This document shows, piece by piece, positions 54,019-64,000 of a stretch of DNA of 64,000 bases. Each line of letters starts with the position of its first letter. Within the stretch, counting starts at the first letter, position 1. The position numbers were made by a program, and so were the translations under genes. The stretch lies in NCBI RefSeq assembly GCF_002575655.3, contig NC_053039.3, positions 221,173,622 through 221,237,621 of the forward strand, in the 5' to 3' direction. The notes beneath the pieces were generated by a model. It was not told the DNA's origin. It saw only the letters and a program-made list of their open reading frames with translations, and did not search any database. This DNA is from Aegilops tauschii subsp. strangulata (Eukaryota; Streptophyta; Magnoliopsida; Poales; Poaceae).

Positions 54019-55895
54019 CTAATAGGCATCTGTGGTTGTCTTGTCACTCCTGTCCTCAAGTTCTTCTTGTATCTTCTCCACTAAAGTCTGAATCTCAGTC
54101 ACTTTGACATCCAAGTCATGAAGCTTTGTCTCAAAAATCCTTTCAAGGCTCTCTTGATTTCGAGTCAGGGTAGCTAGTCCTTTCTCTATTCTCACAGTTG
54201 CCTCAAGCAGATAGCTGAGTTGGTCCTGCTTGGTCTTGAGATTGACTGCAGAAGAATCTAGAATCTTTGAAGCTTTTTCAGCCTGTGCCTTCTCTCTCTT
54301 CTCTTGAGCCTCAACAGAAGTTGGATGAGTAGGATCCATCACAACAGTGTTATCCTCAAAATCAGGCCTCAAGGGAAGGTGCTCTCTATCCAACAAATAT
54401 GTGCTTGTGCCCATCTTAGAATTTATGAGCATCTGAATGTGTGGAGCATAGCCACATGATCTTTTCTGATCTGCTGCAGTTCTCTTGATAGCCTCTATAA
54501 TCAAACTCATCGCTTTAAATTTCTATGGCACATCAAACATCTGAAGCAAGTTGATGGAGTGGCCTCCGATCATCCTGTGATCTCCTGACTTGGCCAACAA
54601 AGTGTGACTCAATATAGTGTTCATGGTGGCCAAACCAGGCAACAAGTAATATACTAAGCCTAGCTTGTGTGTCTCCAAGGCCTTGTCAGGTATCTCCTTG
54701 TACATATTCTCCATGGAGTTGTGATCGTTCTTGCACTTGGCATATACATCACTGTCATCTTGATCTTCTTTGGGGGCATTGATCAACTTGGCCCACTCAT
54801 CAATAGTAGATTGGTACCTAGTACCCTCAGTCATCCAGACTATCCTTCCATCTGGGTAAAAATGTGCAGTGGAATAGAACTGCATCACCATCTCATAATT
54901 CCATTTTGTCAACTTCTGGCCAACAAATGTGTCAACTCCATTGAGTCTGAAGCTCTCATGAACTCCAGGAAAGTGATCTTCATTGTTGTCAATGTATTTC
55001 CAGTATCTCATGTCACACACAATGGGCTTCTTGTCCAAGAGGACTGTCTCATAGAAGTCCTGATGGATGTTCATTAGTGTGAAACATGTAGTCCACCGCA
55101 GTTGTTCTTCTCACAACATAGGGGTCTGACTGTCTCCACAATCTGAGTCCTGCATCTTTTCTTTCCTTCATGTTCCCAGCAACTGGATGATTGTCATCAT
55201 GATCAGGAATCTTTGGTTGAGTTTTCTGAGCACCTGAGGCTCTTCTTCTTCTTCTTCTTCCATTTCAGGCACTGGGGCCTTGTTCTTCTCAGCAGCTGGT
55301 ATCTTCCTAGTTGACCTCTTGGGTGCTGCATGCTTAGAAGCTTGAGCAGCAGCAACCGCCTTGGGGCAGTCTTGGGCTTTGATGGAGCAGCCCCTGACTT
55401 GATGGCATCCCCCATCAACTTTTGTGTCTTGGGTGCTGGTGCAACAACTTCTTCATCATCCTCTTCCTCATCAGATAAGTGCTTCTCAAATTCATCCATA
55501 GGATCTACAAGCTTGCACCATCTTCCTCTTTTTATTTCCTTCTTTTCCTTTTTAGCATCACTTGCTGGCTGGGCCTTCTCTTGAGTAGATGCTCCCACTT
55601 TTGACATAGGCACTCTCTTGGCAGGAGCTTTCTTGTGCAACCCAGGTTTGGTTGCAGCAGCAACAACATATTCCTTTTTTAGCACTTTCTTCTTGGAGGT
55701 GACTTCCTCCTCAACGGCAACATAGTCCTCATCTTCAGAAACTGAATTTCTCTTAACTCTCTGTCTAGTTGCAGCCTTAGGCAGATTGCTTGGGGTGCTT
55801 CTGCTACCCTCATCATAGCTGCTAGAGGGACTAGTGGCCTCACTCAAGTTAACCTGTTCCTTAGACTTGTTTTGACTATCACTGTGGTCTAACAT
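54019..55895 (-). pseudogene. Extra frame of the second Sirevirus (plant transposon-type domain)
   Basis: It starts at 55895 with an acidic/basic low-complexity region (SVSEDEDYVAVEEEVTSKKK, KKAPAKRVPMSK, HLSDEEEDDEE). A frameshift lies in 55200-55350. The conserved domain follows at 54523-55074 (MRYWKYIDNNEDHF, WNYEMVMQFYSTAHFYPDG, GLVYYLLPGLATMNTILSHT). After a TAG at 54523-54525 the frame continues to 54019 with a coiled-coil-like tail (QDQLSYLLEATVRIEKGLAT, LDVKVTEIQTLVEKIQEEL). It corresponds to the extra frame of the first Copia; compare WNEELILQFYATLH there. Function is unknown. No membrane segment is visible. Confidence 0.65.
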
Positions 55896-56029
55896 GGCTG
55901 AAACTGCAAGCTGACCCTAAAAGTTGTCCATGTGAATAGATATAGTTGAGATAGAGTGGATGAGCATCACAAAGTGCAGAGATTTTGCAAAACAATTGAT
56001 TCAAAAACTTAGTTTTAGTTTTCTATAGA

Positions 56030-56850
56030 AAGCATTTCGGAGCTACCGATTTGTTAAACTCGGTGACACCGAAGCAATATTGGAGTCTAAACTAGTGAAA
56101 TCGGTCAGACCGAGACGCAGTTCGGTGACTCCAAGATTGCTATGATTTCACTGAGAATCGAACTCGGTCACACCGATTTGTAAGTTTCGGTCAGACTGAA
56201 AATCACAAGTGCAATGGCCTAGGCCAAATCGGTGAGACCGATTTCTACAACTCGGCCGGTCCGAGATGAATTCGGCGGAAACCTAACCCTAAATTTTCGA
56301 ATCAAAACTAATCTAAAGGAAGTTTTTGCTGGATATAAGTATCTCAAACGTGGCAAGAATCATGGTCTTGTCTTTGTGCTAAGAATTGGAGTGAGAAAGC
56401 ACAAAGGATCGAACTCATACCCTAACTTGGCGATGAGCTCGCTACGGTGACAATGGCGGCGAAGATATCCATTCACGGTGGTGGAGACCAGCGGCAGGAG
56501 GTTGCTGGCGATGAGGAGACGATCTTGAGACCTCGAGTCGGCAGAGCTGGATATGCGCGAGCGAAGGGTTTCGGATAAATTTCCAAAATTTGACCTGTGG
56601 GTATATATATCCAGACCCTGTCGGTGTGACCGAGTGGAACGGCTCGGTGGCACCAAGATGCAGAATCGCAAGCGTTTACTGCAACTCAGTGTGACCGAAC
56701 TATTCAAATCAGTTGCACCGAGATTGAAACCTAGATCAACTCAATGAACTCGGTATGACCGAAAAGAATGAATCGGTCAGACCGAAATACATTAAGAGGT
56801 TTTGGAAGTTTAAGTCTATGACGAATCGGTGGCTCCGAGTGCTCCTCACC
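56030..56850. repeat. Second cluster of TCGGTGnGACCGA motifs
   Basis: About 14 copies of the imperfect palindrome TCGGTnnnACCGA, in both polarities, flank the promoter-like segment. The first cluster is in the LTR at 52485-52935. Confidence 0.75.
56400..56640 (-). promoter_or_regulatory. Plant-gene-like promoter and leader for the second extra frame
   Basis: Minus strand: GGATATATATACCCACAGG (TATA at about 56601-56611). A leader with CGAAACCCTTCGCTCGCGC, pyrimidine-rich text and CTTCGCCGCCATTGTCACC follows. It occupies the same position as the TATA/leader segment at 32480-32760 in the first Copia. Confidence 0.5.
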
Positions 56851-57590
56851 TAGAGGGTTCAAATTTGACTTGATCAAACTTTGTGATGTAGCATGAATAG
56901 AGTTTGAGATGAGAAAAGCATAGATAGCTAGAGGGAGTTCTTAGGCATTCTTGTCCATCCATTTGGCAAAAGAAAAATACCAAACAATCAAAGCAACAAA
57001 TGGATGTCCTCGAATGAGAAAATTATGCATCCGACATGCTCACGCAATAAGATGGCAAATCAAATATGTGGCAAAGCATGCACAAACACTCTAGCATCTA
57101 TCAAGCAATTGGTGATGACTAGGTATATATATGAATATATTGACCGAGGAGTCAAATGAGAACATTTGACTGTAGGTCATACTCATCATTTAAGCACAAG
57201 TGGGGTTACCACTTTTACATAAAGCATTGTTGTGTTCACACCATTAGAGTTTCTTTAGCTCAATTCTTTAGAGTAAAGCTCCCCCTAGATGTGATATCCC
57301 CCGTAAGAGGGATGAACTAACCTTGGGTTTTGTCGATGATGACTTCATGTAGATGTTGAAGATGTGGATGCTCAATGTTGAAGTAGATCATTTGGAGCAA
57401 TCCATTGGAGTGAGTTGCACTTTCAATACCTACATGGGTTAGTCCCACAAGGAACATACAAGGATATCCATAGACATAGAGTGAAGTACGCACAAGATGA
57501 TGTCCATGAAAGCATTAGGTTACCTTGTCCCTTGACTTACCAACAAGAGGGTTTGTGACTCCTTGAACTAGTGCAAGATGTGAAAGTTGA
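56851..57590. other. AT-rich segment where pol would be expected
   Basis: There is no retrotransposon protein motif. It contains 'aaagctccccctagatgtga' (57285, polypurine-like on the minus strand) and GAGTTGCACTTTCA at 57412-57425, identical over 12 bases to the inner LTR end at 53289-53300. It may be a deletion or recombination scar. Confidence 0.45.
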
Positions 57591-59105
57591 TTGCGCACGT
57601 CCTTGCCAATATGAATATGAGTGAAGTATGTTGGCAGAGTCACCCTCAAGAACTCTCTAGTTATTCTTCTTCGGGATCCACATCACCTTGATGGGAATCC
57701 TTGGAGTTGTAGTCGTACTTGATGTAGTAGAACTTGATGTAGTCTTGGAAACCTGCTTGACCAAGGCCTTAGGAGCTTCTTCAAATGTATCAATCTCTTC
57801 TTGAAGCTTGTCCTTGCCTTTTAGCTTGTGGTCTTGTGGTGGAAGATCATCTTGAGCTTGTGTCCCCTTGAAGGAAGTAGGATCATACTTCTCTTGTTGA
57901 GGAACAAACTTAGTCTTGGGGTATTGATCTTCTTTCCACTAAACTCCATTGGCATTGAACTTTCGTTCAAAACCAACACCTTGATTCTTCCGGTGCCTTC
58001 CTTGCTTGCGTACAATTTCCTCAAATTACTTACTTCTGGCAAGGCTCTTGTAAACACCTTTCTCTATAATTCCCTTCAATAAGCTATTTTCTTGCTCAAG
58101 TGTAACTTGGCTAAGAGAATCATTAGTGGAATCAAGGGAACTACTAGAAGCAACAATATTAGATTTAGCATGATTATTATTACTAGAAGAAGAATCTTTC
58201 TTACTCTTGTTGCTAGATTTAACTTGTGGCATGTAAGTAGACAAGAGTAAACGCTTGGCAATATAAGAAGAACTTTTTTGATGAAGATAATCATTGAGTG
58301 CTTTTAAGAACCCATGCTCTTGCTCTAGATTGAGCTTTTCAAAGCGTAGCTTCTCACGAGTCTTTGAAAGCTCTCGATGATCTTATAAGGTAGTTTCATG
58401 AACTAACTTAAGAGTTTTTAGTTCTTTAGTTAGACGCTCAATCTCCTTCTTATCATCGTCATTCGTTTTATCTTGATTAGCATGATTAATAGCAAGTTCA
58501 TCATAGTTTTCATCACTAGAATTGTCAACAAGTAAATCATCATCACCTAGCAAATCATCTTCATCACTATTGAGATCAACATACTCAGGGTGTGATACCT
58601 TTGGACCTTTAGCCATGAAGCATCTTCCAATCCCTTCATTTGGTGAATCAAATATGTCGTAGGAGTTGGATGACACAAGTGCGAGACCGGCAACACCTTC
58701 ATCTTGAGTATATTCGAAGTCGGAGTGATAACTTCTCTCGGAGTGGTTGTCGGAGTCGGAACCGGATACCCATTCACCAACATGAGCTTGATGTCTTCGT
58801 ATTGTGTAGCTCCTTGATGACTTGTCCTTCCTTTCCGAATCCTTGCTTCTGCGAGAGGTTCTTCGTTCATAATGATCATCTCTACTCCTTCTCTCTCTTG
58901 GAGGTGATTCTTCTCTTTTGCTTCTCCTTTTAGGTGAGTCTTCTCTTCTTTTGTAGGGAGCCATACACTCACTTGAGTAGTGCCCGGGTCTTCCACAGTT
59001 GTAGCAATTGCGATCACGACTAGAAGATCTTTTGTCATTGTAGGACCTTGACTTGGAACTTCTTTCTTTGCTTCTACTCTTGTAGAACTTGTTGAAGTTC
59101 TACAC
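57590..59105 (-). pseudogene. Gag of the second Sirevirus, C-terminal part, broken
   Basis: Near 59000, minus-strand sequence gives a zinc-knuckle-like CYNCGRPGHYSSEC running into APYKRREDSPKRRSKREESP at 58964. Then come an Arg/Ser-rich region, an acidic region (NSDEDDLLGDDDLLVDN) and a heptad-like start (EIERLTKELKTLKLVHE) up to a stop at 58383. Further pieces at 58026-58244 and about 57650-58020 (GVGFERKFNANGVEWKEDQY, VMWIPKK) match the C-terminal order of the first Copia's gag. Several frameshifts are present. Confidence 0.65.
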
Positions 59106-59227
59106 CATTAGGCTCAATTCCTCATTGAAGACTTGTTTCTCACTTGATGATGTAGGAGCATCACATGGGGCTTTATAAGCACCACTAGACTTGTTGTGAA
59201 GCTCTTCTTTGTCCTTGAGTGACATCT

Positions 59228-60812
59228 TGATGCGGCTTGAAGCTACGTCGGTATTTCCCCTAAGAGGAAGGGATGATGCAGCACAACGGCGGTAGGTATT
59301 TCCCTCAGTTATGAAACCAAGGTTATCGAACCAGTAGGAGAACCAAGCAACACAACGTAAACAACACTTGCACACAAATAACAAATACTCGCAACCCGAC
59401 GTGTAAAAGGGGTTGTTAATCCCTTTCGGGTAGCGGCGCCCCAAGATAGGCAAACGAACGTGAATAAACTGTAGTAGATTGATAGATCTAACGCCAAATA
59501 AAATAATTAAGAATAAATTGCAGCGAGGTATTTTTGTATTTTGGGTTTAATAGATCTGAAAATAAAATCAACGGAAAATCGATCGCAAAGGCAAATAATA
59601 TGAGAAGAGACCCGGGGCCATAGGTTTCACTAGTGGCTTCTCTCGAGAAAAATAGCAAACGGTGGGTGAACAAATTACTATTGGGCAATTGATAGAACTT
59701 CAAATAATCATGATGATATCCACACAATGATCATTATATAGGCATCACGTCCAAGCTTAGTAGACCGACTCCTGCCTGCATCTACTACTATTACTCCACA
59801 CATCGACCACTATCCAGCATGCATCTAGTGTATTAAGTTCATGGAGAAACGGATTAAGGCAATAAGAACGATGACATGATGTAGACAAGATCTATTTATG
59901 TAGAAATAGACCCCATCGTTTTATGCTTAGTAGCAACGATACATACGTGTCGGTTCCCCTTCTGTCACTGGGATCAAGCACCGTAAGATCGAACCCACTA
60001 CACAGCACCTCTTCCCATTGCAAGATAAATAGATCAAGTTGGCCAAACAAAACACAAATATCAGAGAAGAAATACGAGGCTATAAGCAATCATGCATATA
60101 AGAGATCAAAGAAACTCAAATAACTTTCATGGATATAAAAAGATAGATCTGATCATAAACTCAAAGTTTATCCGATCCCAACAAACACACTGCAAAAAGA
60201 TTTACATCATATGGATCTCCAAGAGACCATTGTATTGAGAATCAAACGAGAGAGAGGAAGCCATCTAGCTACTAACTACGGACCCGAAGGTCTACAAAGA
60301 ACTAATCACACATCATCAGAGAGGCACCAATGGAAGTGGTGAACCCCTCCGTGATGGTGTCTAGATTGGATCTGGTGGTTCTGGACTCTGCGGCGGCTGG
60401 AATTGATTTTCGTCGACTCCCCTAGGGTTTCTGGAATATTGGGGTATTTATAGAGCAAAGAGTCGGTTCAGGGGGCACCCAAGGTGGGCACAACCCACCA
60501 GGGCGCGCCTCGGCCTCTGGTGGGTTTTGCTCCCCTCGGAGCACCCCCTGAGGCGCTTCTTCGGCCCACTGGATGTCTTCTGGTCCAAAAAAAATCTCCA
60601 AAAAGTTCCGCTGCGTTTGGACTCCATTTGGTATTGATTTCCTGCCATGTAAAAAAACATGCAGAAAACAACAACTGGCACTTGGCACTATGTCAATAGG
60701 TTAGTACCAAAAAATGATATAAAATGACTATAAAATAATTATAGAACATCCAAGATTGATAATTTAACAGCATGGAACAATAAAAAATTATAGATACGTT
60801 GGAGACGTATCA
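59228..60812 (-). repeat. 3' LTR of an inverted Gypsy-type element (1585 bp)
   Basis: The reverse complement starts TGATACGTCTCCAACGTATC and ends GAAGCTACGTCGG-type sequence then GCCGCATCA-like text at 59228. It is the inverted relative of 50088-51681. It interrupts the second Sirevirus after base 59227; the adjacent CATCT (59223-59227) may be the duplicated target. Confidence 0.85.
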
Positions 60813-61360
60813 GCATCCCTAAGCTTAATTCCTGCTCGTCCTCGAGTAGGTAAATGATAAAAACAAAATTTTTGATGTGGAATGCTGCCTAACATGTCAT
60901 ATCATATTCTTGTCTTTATAACATGGACATTTGGGCTTTTATATTGTTCAAAGCAATAGTATAGTTTTGACATGGTAACTTAAATACTCAAGCATATCAA
61001 CAAGCAACCATATCTTTCAAAATATCAATGCTAAAATAAGCTGTCCCTAGCCCATCATGCTCAATCATTGATCCATTCATGAAACACACTAGAATATTAG
61101 CTACACCCAATACTCAAGTACGATCATAGCGCCTCCTAGTTGGTGCTTTTATAAGAGAAGATGGAGACTCAAATTCAAAAATAAAAATTGCATAAAGTAA
61201 GAGAAAGGCCCTTCGCGGAGGGAAGTAGGGATTTGTAGAGGTGCCAGAGCTCAAAGCGAAAAACTTAGATGTAAAAACTTTTTGGGAGGTGTGCCTTTCC
61301 CACCAACGAAAATGACTTAGAGTTCCCAACACTCTCTGGGACAAGCTTCCTTGCCATCCC
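60813..61360 (-). mobile_element. 3' internal region of the inverted Gypsy-type element
   Basis: On the minus strand it ends GACGAGCAGGAATTAAGCTTAG.. directly before the LTR. Further in it matches 49560-50087 (GGGAACTCTAAGTCATTTTC, ACCAACTAGGAGGC). It stops at 61360, where a plus-strand LTR begins. Confidence 0.75.
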
Positions 61361-61740
61361 TGATAAAGCAAGAAGGGCACATCGGCAGTGCATTAAATGC
61401 GTTTGTCCTACGGTGCCAGAGGATAGACTCGATCACTGTATAGCTTTCCACCTCCTGTGTGCCACTGTGGCAGCCCCTTTGTCTATAAAAGGGGGCCCAC
61501 GGCGTACTAGGAGAGGATTCGGACTTTTTGGACCCTGCACGCCTTGTAGCTAGTCCAAGAACACCAGATAAACAAAAACCAGCAGGAGTAGGGTATTACG
61601 CGTCTCTCGCGGCCCGAACCTGGATAATCCCCCCCCCCCCCCGCGTTGATCTCTCAATCCCGCTCTTTCCACAGGCCTGCGCCCGCCAACCGTAGCAAAA
61701 GGGATTCCTCGTGATCCCATAGGTGTCGATTCCCCCGACA
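61361..61740 (+). repeat. 5' LTR of the right-hand Gypsy element (380 bp)
   Basis: Starts TGATAAAGCAAG and ends TTCCCCCGACA, with TG..CA ends. TCTATAAAAGGGGGCCC (TATA at 61483-61490) is a strong TATA box, giving a start near 61515. A run of about 14 C occurs near 61629. The partner LTR is outside the window. Confidence 0.75.
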
Positions 61741-61765
61741 TCTTTGGCGCGCTAGGTAGGGGGCG
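61741..61765 (+). promoter_or_regulatory. Primer-binding region of the right-hand Gypsy
   Basis: TCTTTGGCGCGCTAGGTAGG directly follows the LTR; TGGCGCGC(C/T)AGGTAGGGG is the typical sequence here in several Triticeae Gypsy families. tRNA not assigned. Confidence 0.6.
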
Positions 61766-61784
61766 CAAGCTGTGAAAATCCGGT

Positions 61785-62806
61785 TTGAAGGTTAGCACAC
61801 CGACTTCATCATCACCATGGCCCCCAAGAAAAAGGGGATCACAGTTCCTCAGCATCTACACCATCGCGATGCAAGCTGCTGGAGCTCGCGACGACAAGGT
61901 GCTTGCCAATTACTTCTCGTTGGCACTCAAACCCAACGTCATGTCATGGTTGATGCACTTGCCAGTGGATTCCATTTCTTCTTGGTCGGATTTGTGTCAT
62001 GAGTTTGTTGGCGCCTTCACTGGGGGCCACCAAGCTCATGGCCAGGCAAGCGATTTGCATATCATCCCCCAGAAAGAAGGTGAAAACCTGCGCAAGTACA
62101 TACAGAGATTTAGCCGGGTGCAGTACAACATCCCAGATGTTCATCCCGCCGCCGTTATCAGCGCATTCCATCAGAATGTGCACAACCGCAAGATGCGTGA
62201 AGAGTTGGCGATGAACAAGGTTAAAGATGTGGCCGAACTTTACATTCTGGCCGATAGATGTGCTCGAGCTGAAGAAGGGAGGAAGTACCCCGCGAAGACG
62301 CCGGTGCGGAAACCGACTCCACAGACGAAGACACCGCCGCCCCGACAAAGAAAGGCCGACGTTGCAACAGGAAGCGCAAGGGCAAGACTGTGCTTGCCGT
62401 TGAGGGATCCGGCGAGCTCGACGCCACCAAAAAGGCCTAGGCTGACGACCCCGGCAAGGAGGTTGCCGGGTGTGCCTCCTGCTTGGCCCTGGCCGCCGCC
62501 GGCAAGCCAGGAGGCTCCGACAAGTAGTACTGCAAGATCCACCGCACCAAGGGCCATGACCTCCAGAACTGCCGACAAGTTGAGTTGCTTACAGAAAAGC
62601 AGAAGGCTGAATATGAAAGGCGAGACAAAGAGAAGGGTCAGGATGGTGCTGAGGGATCCGGCAAGAAGCGTGGCGACCAAGGGGATCGCCGCGGCAAAGA
62701 CAACCAACAAGAGAGGCCCGCTCGGGGCCGTGACAAGAAAGAGGAGGATGATAATCACAACGAGGACGACGAGTCCGGCGAGCACGAGTTCCAGAAGGCC
62801 ACATAG
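61785..62806 (+). pseudogene. Gypsy gag, frameshifted
   Basis: The first ~170 codons give a gag core: ANYFSLALKPNVMSWLMHLP, SWSDLCHEFVGAFTGGH, EGENLRKYIQRFSRVQYNIP, and the RCARAEEGRK end. After about 62290 the frame shifts. The continuation has a Lys-rich stretch and a knuckle-like YCKIHRTKGHDLQNC in another frame, then a Lys/Glu/Gly-rich tail (GKKRGDQGDRRGKDNQQERP) ending near TAG 62804-62806. The start MAPKKKG (ATG at 61818) in another frame may be the true N-terminus. Gag would package element RNA. Confidence 0.7.
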
Positions 62807-63006
62807 GCTATGTGCATCGACGGTGGCGCCTTGTTGCATACTTTACACCGCCAGCTGAAGCAGTGGGCGCTTGAGGTCACTGCGGCGGAGCTGTCGTTCG
62901 ATGCCCAGAAGCCACTGAAGTGGTCCCGCACGCCCATCATTTTTTACACTAAGGATCCCCTGACCGCACAACTGCGGTCGGGTGTTTGCCGTTGTAGGTT
63001 TCACCG

Positions 63007-63702
63007 ATGATACGCAACCTCAAGGTGACCAAAGTGCTGGTTGACGGTGGGGCCGGTCTGAATTTGATCTCGCCCACTGTGATCAAGAAGCTGCAGATTC
63101 CTGATGGATACCTCGAAGAGATGGGCACGTTTCAAGGGGTCAACCCGGGAAGGAGCCAGCCTAAAGGTAAAATCACGCTGCCCGTTACGTTTGGGGGCGA
63201 GCTGAACTATAGGACGGAGAAGATCGTCTTCGATGTCGCCGAGATCCCCTTGCCATACAATGGGATCCTTGGCCGCCCAGCACTGGCCAAGTTCATGGCG
63301 GCGTCCCACTACGCCTACAACACATTGAAGATGTCGGGGCCGCTGACCATCATCACCGTCCCCTCTGACGAGAAAGACGCACTCATCTGCACCGACCAAC
63401 TCTACCGAGAGGCAGTTGCAGCAACTGCCGCCAGGGCACTTGCTCCTGCCGCTGAAACTCCAGGGAGGAAGAAGGCCGGCAAGACTTCTTCCGGCAAGAC
63501 CTCTTCCGGCAAGACCTCTTGCACCCACTCCAGCAAGCGCACCTCTTCGGAGTGTTGTGCTCCCGTTGAGGACGTGCCAGAGAGCTCCACCAGCAAGAGC
63601 AAAAAGTCCAAGGCTGCACCTCCAGAAACCAAGAAGGTGTCCGTCAAGGAGGATGGCATGGGCGGGGCTTTCACTATAAGCTCCACCCTCGACAGTAAAT
63701 AG
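63007..63702 (+). CDS. Gypsy aspartic protease region (231 codons)
   Basis: KVLVDGGAGLNLIS is the retropepsin-like active site (DGG), and LPYNGILGRPALAKFMA the second conserved protease motif. A Lys/Ser-rich linker follows, including three exact GKTSS repeats (63477-63524) and KSKKSKAAPPETKKVSV. The TAG at 63700-63702 is in frame with the reverse transcriptase that follows, so it is probably a premature stop in a gag-pol polyprotein. Confidence 0.8.
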   Translation: MIRNLKVTKVLVDGGAGLNLISPTVIKKLQIPDGYLEEMGTFQGVNPGRSQPKGKITLPVTFGGELNYRTEKIVFDVAEIPLPYNGILGRPALAKFMAASHYAYNTLKMSGPLTIITVPSDEKDALICTDQLYREAVAATAARALAPAAETPGRKKAGKTSSGKTSSGKTSCTHSSKRTSSECCAPVEDVPESSTSKSKKSKAAPPETKKVSVKEDGMGGAFTISSTLDSK

Positions 63703-64000
63703 GAAAGCGCGCTCGTCGCCTTCGTGCGGACAAATGTTGATGTATTTGCATGGCAAGCATCTGACATCCCCGGCGTTCCCAGGGAGGTGATTGAGCACCA
63801 TCTTGATGTCTGTCCTCATGCGCAGCCCGTCAAGCAGAAGGTCAGGAAGCAAGCTTTGGAGCGGCAAGAGTTCATCATGAAGAGATCAGGAAGTTGGAGG
63901 CGACATGCCTGGTAAGAGGAGTACTCCACCCCATGTGGTTGGCCAATCCGGTGGTGGTGCGTAAGGCAAACGAGAAGTGGAGGCTGTCTATTGACTACAC
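63703..64000 (+). pseudogene. Gypsy reverse transcriptase, N-terminal end, cut by the window
   Basis: In frame after the TAG: FAWQASDIPGVPREVIEHHL, then PVKQKVRKQALERQEF. A frame change near 63880 leads to the WLANPVVVRKANEKWRLSID motif at the window end. It is the start of a Gypsy reverse transcriptase; the catalytic motifs lie outside. Confidence 0.75.

Larger units (their letters stand above)
51682..59227 (-). mobile_element. Second Sirevirus-like Copia element, pol missing, truncated on the right
   Basis: Minus orientation: gag at the right, extra frame in the middle, 3' LTR at the left, polypurine tracts between. It is cut at 59228 by an inserted Gypsy LTR. The rest, including 5' LTR and gag N-terminus, should lie beyond the window. 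No protease, integrase, reverse transcriptase or RNase H motif was found anywhere in it. The left limit at 51682 (TGGGGTGATT) is inferred from the adjoining LTR end and from a TG start. Confidence 0.7.
61361..64000 (+). mobile_element. Gypsy LTR retrotransposon, 5' part, truncated by the window
   Basis: LTR (61361-61740), primer-binding region, gag, protease and the start of reverse transcriptase are in order on the plus strand. It is inserted into the inverted Gypsy-type element; ATCCC at 61356-61360 is the candidate target site, but its partner lies outside the window. I do not name the family. Confidence 0.85.

Noticed and set aside
62240..62839. 199-codon minus-strand hydrophobic frame
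   Set aside because: Antisense of the Lys/Glu-rich gag C-terminus; hydrophobicity is a by-product of the complement.
63001..63867. 288-codon minus-strand frame
   Set aside because: Antisense of the protease region, which has clear retropepsin motifs on the plus strand.

Overview
The window looks like intergenic DNA of a large grass genome, most likely wheat, Aegilops or another Triticeae. It is almost entirely nested transposable elements of Triticeae type, with Stowaway-like MITEs and plant-style splice sites, TATA boxes and 5' leaders. Family names (Fatima, Jorge, Maximus, Sabrina/WHAM) are from memory of Triticeae repeats and are less certain than the structures, which are read from termini, target-site duplications (TSDs) and motifs.

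Left two thirds (1-51681): a four-level nest. An old Gypsy-type element (Sabrina/WHAM-like; 1-1421 and 46014 onward) was split by a Fatima-like Gypsy element (1422-46013, TSD GCTAT, minus orientation). That element was split inside pol, just before the protease active site, by a 37-kb CACTA transposon (5671-42730, TSD ATA). The CACTA was split by a Sirevirus/Maximus-like Copia element (26491-40965, TSD GTGGG, minus orientation). By-eye LTR identity, about 90% for the Gypsy and about 97% for the Copia, agrees with this order.

The CACTA is the most gene-like part. It has 26-bp terminal inverted repeats, subterminal repeat arrays, a multi-exon CACTA-type accessory gene with duplicated exons, and no recognisable transposase. 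It also carries host-like sequence: a coiled-coil pseudogene with a TATA box, an intact two-exon SINA-like E3 ubiquitin ligase gene, and a 3'-5' exonuclease pseudogene with a promoter-like segment upstream. MITEs and several tandem arrays lie among them.

The Copia element has gag, a pol broken mainly by premature stops, and a long extra reading frame between pol and the 3' LTR. A plant-gene-like TATA box and leader precede that extra frame. A second, diverged Sirevirus-like element (about 51682-59227) has no recognisable pol but keeps the same promoter-plus-extra-frame module.

Right end (59228-64000): the second Sirevirus is cut by a minus-strand Gypsy LTR whose relative lies inverted at 50088-51681. 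That element is in turn entered by a plus-strand Gypsy with an LTR, TATA box, gag and protease, running off the window inside reverse transcriptase. Apart from the SINA-like gene no intact host gene was found, and no tRNA, rRNA or CRISPR.
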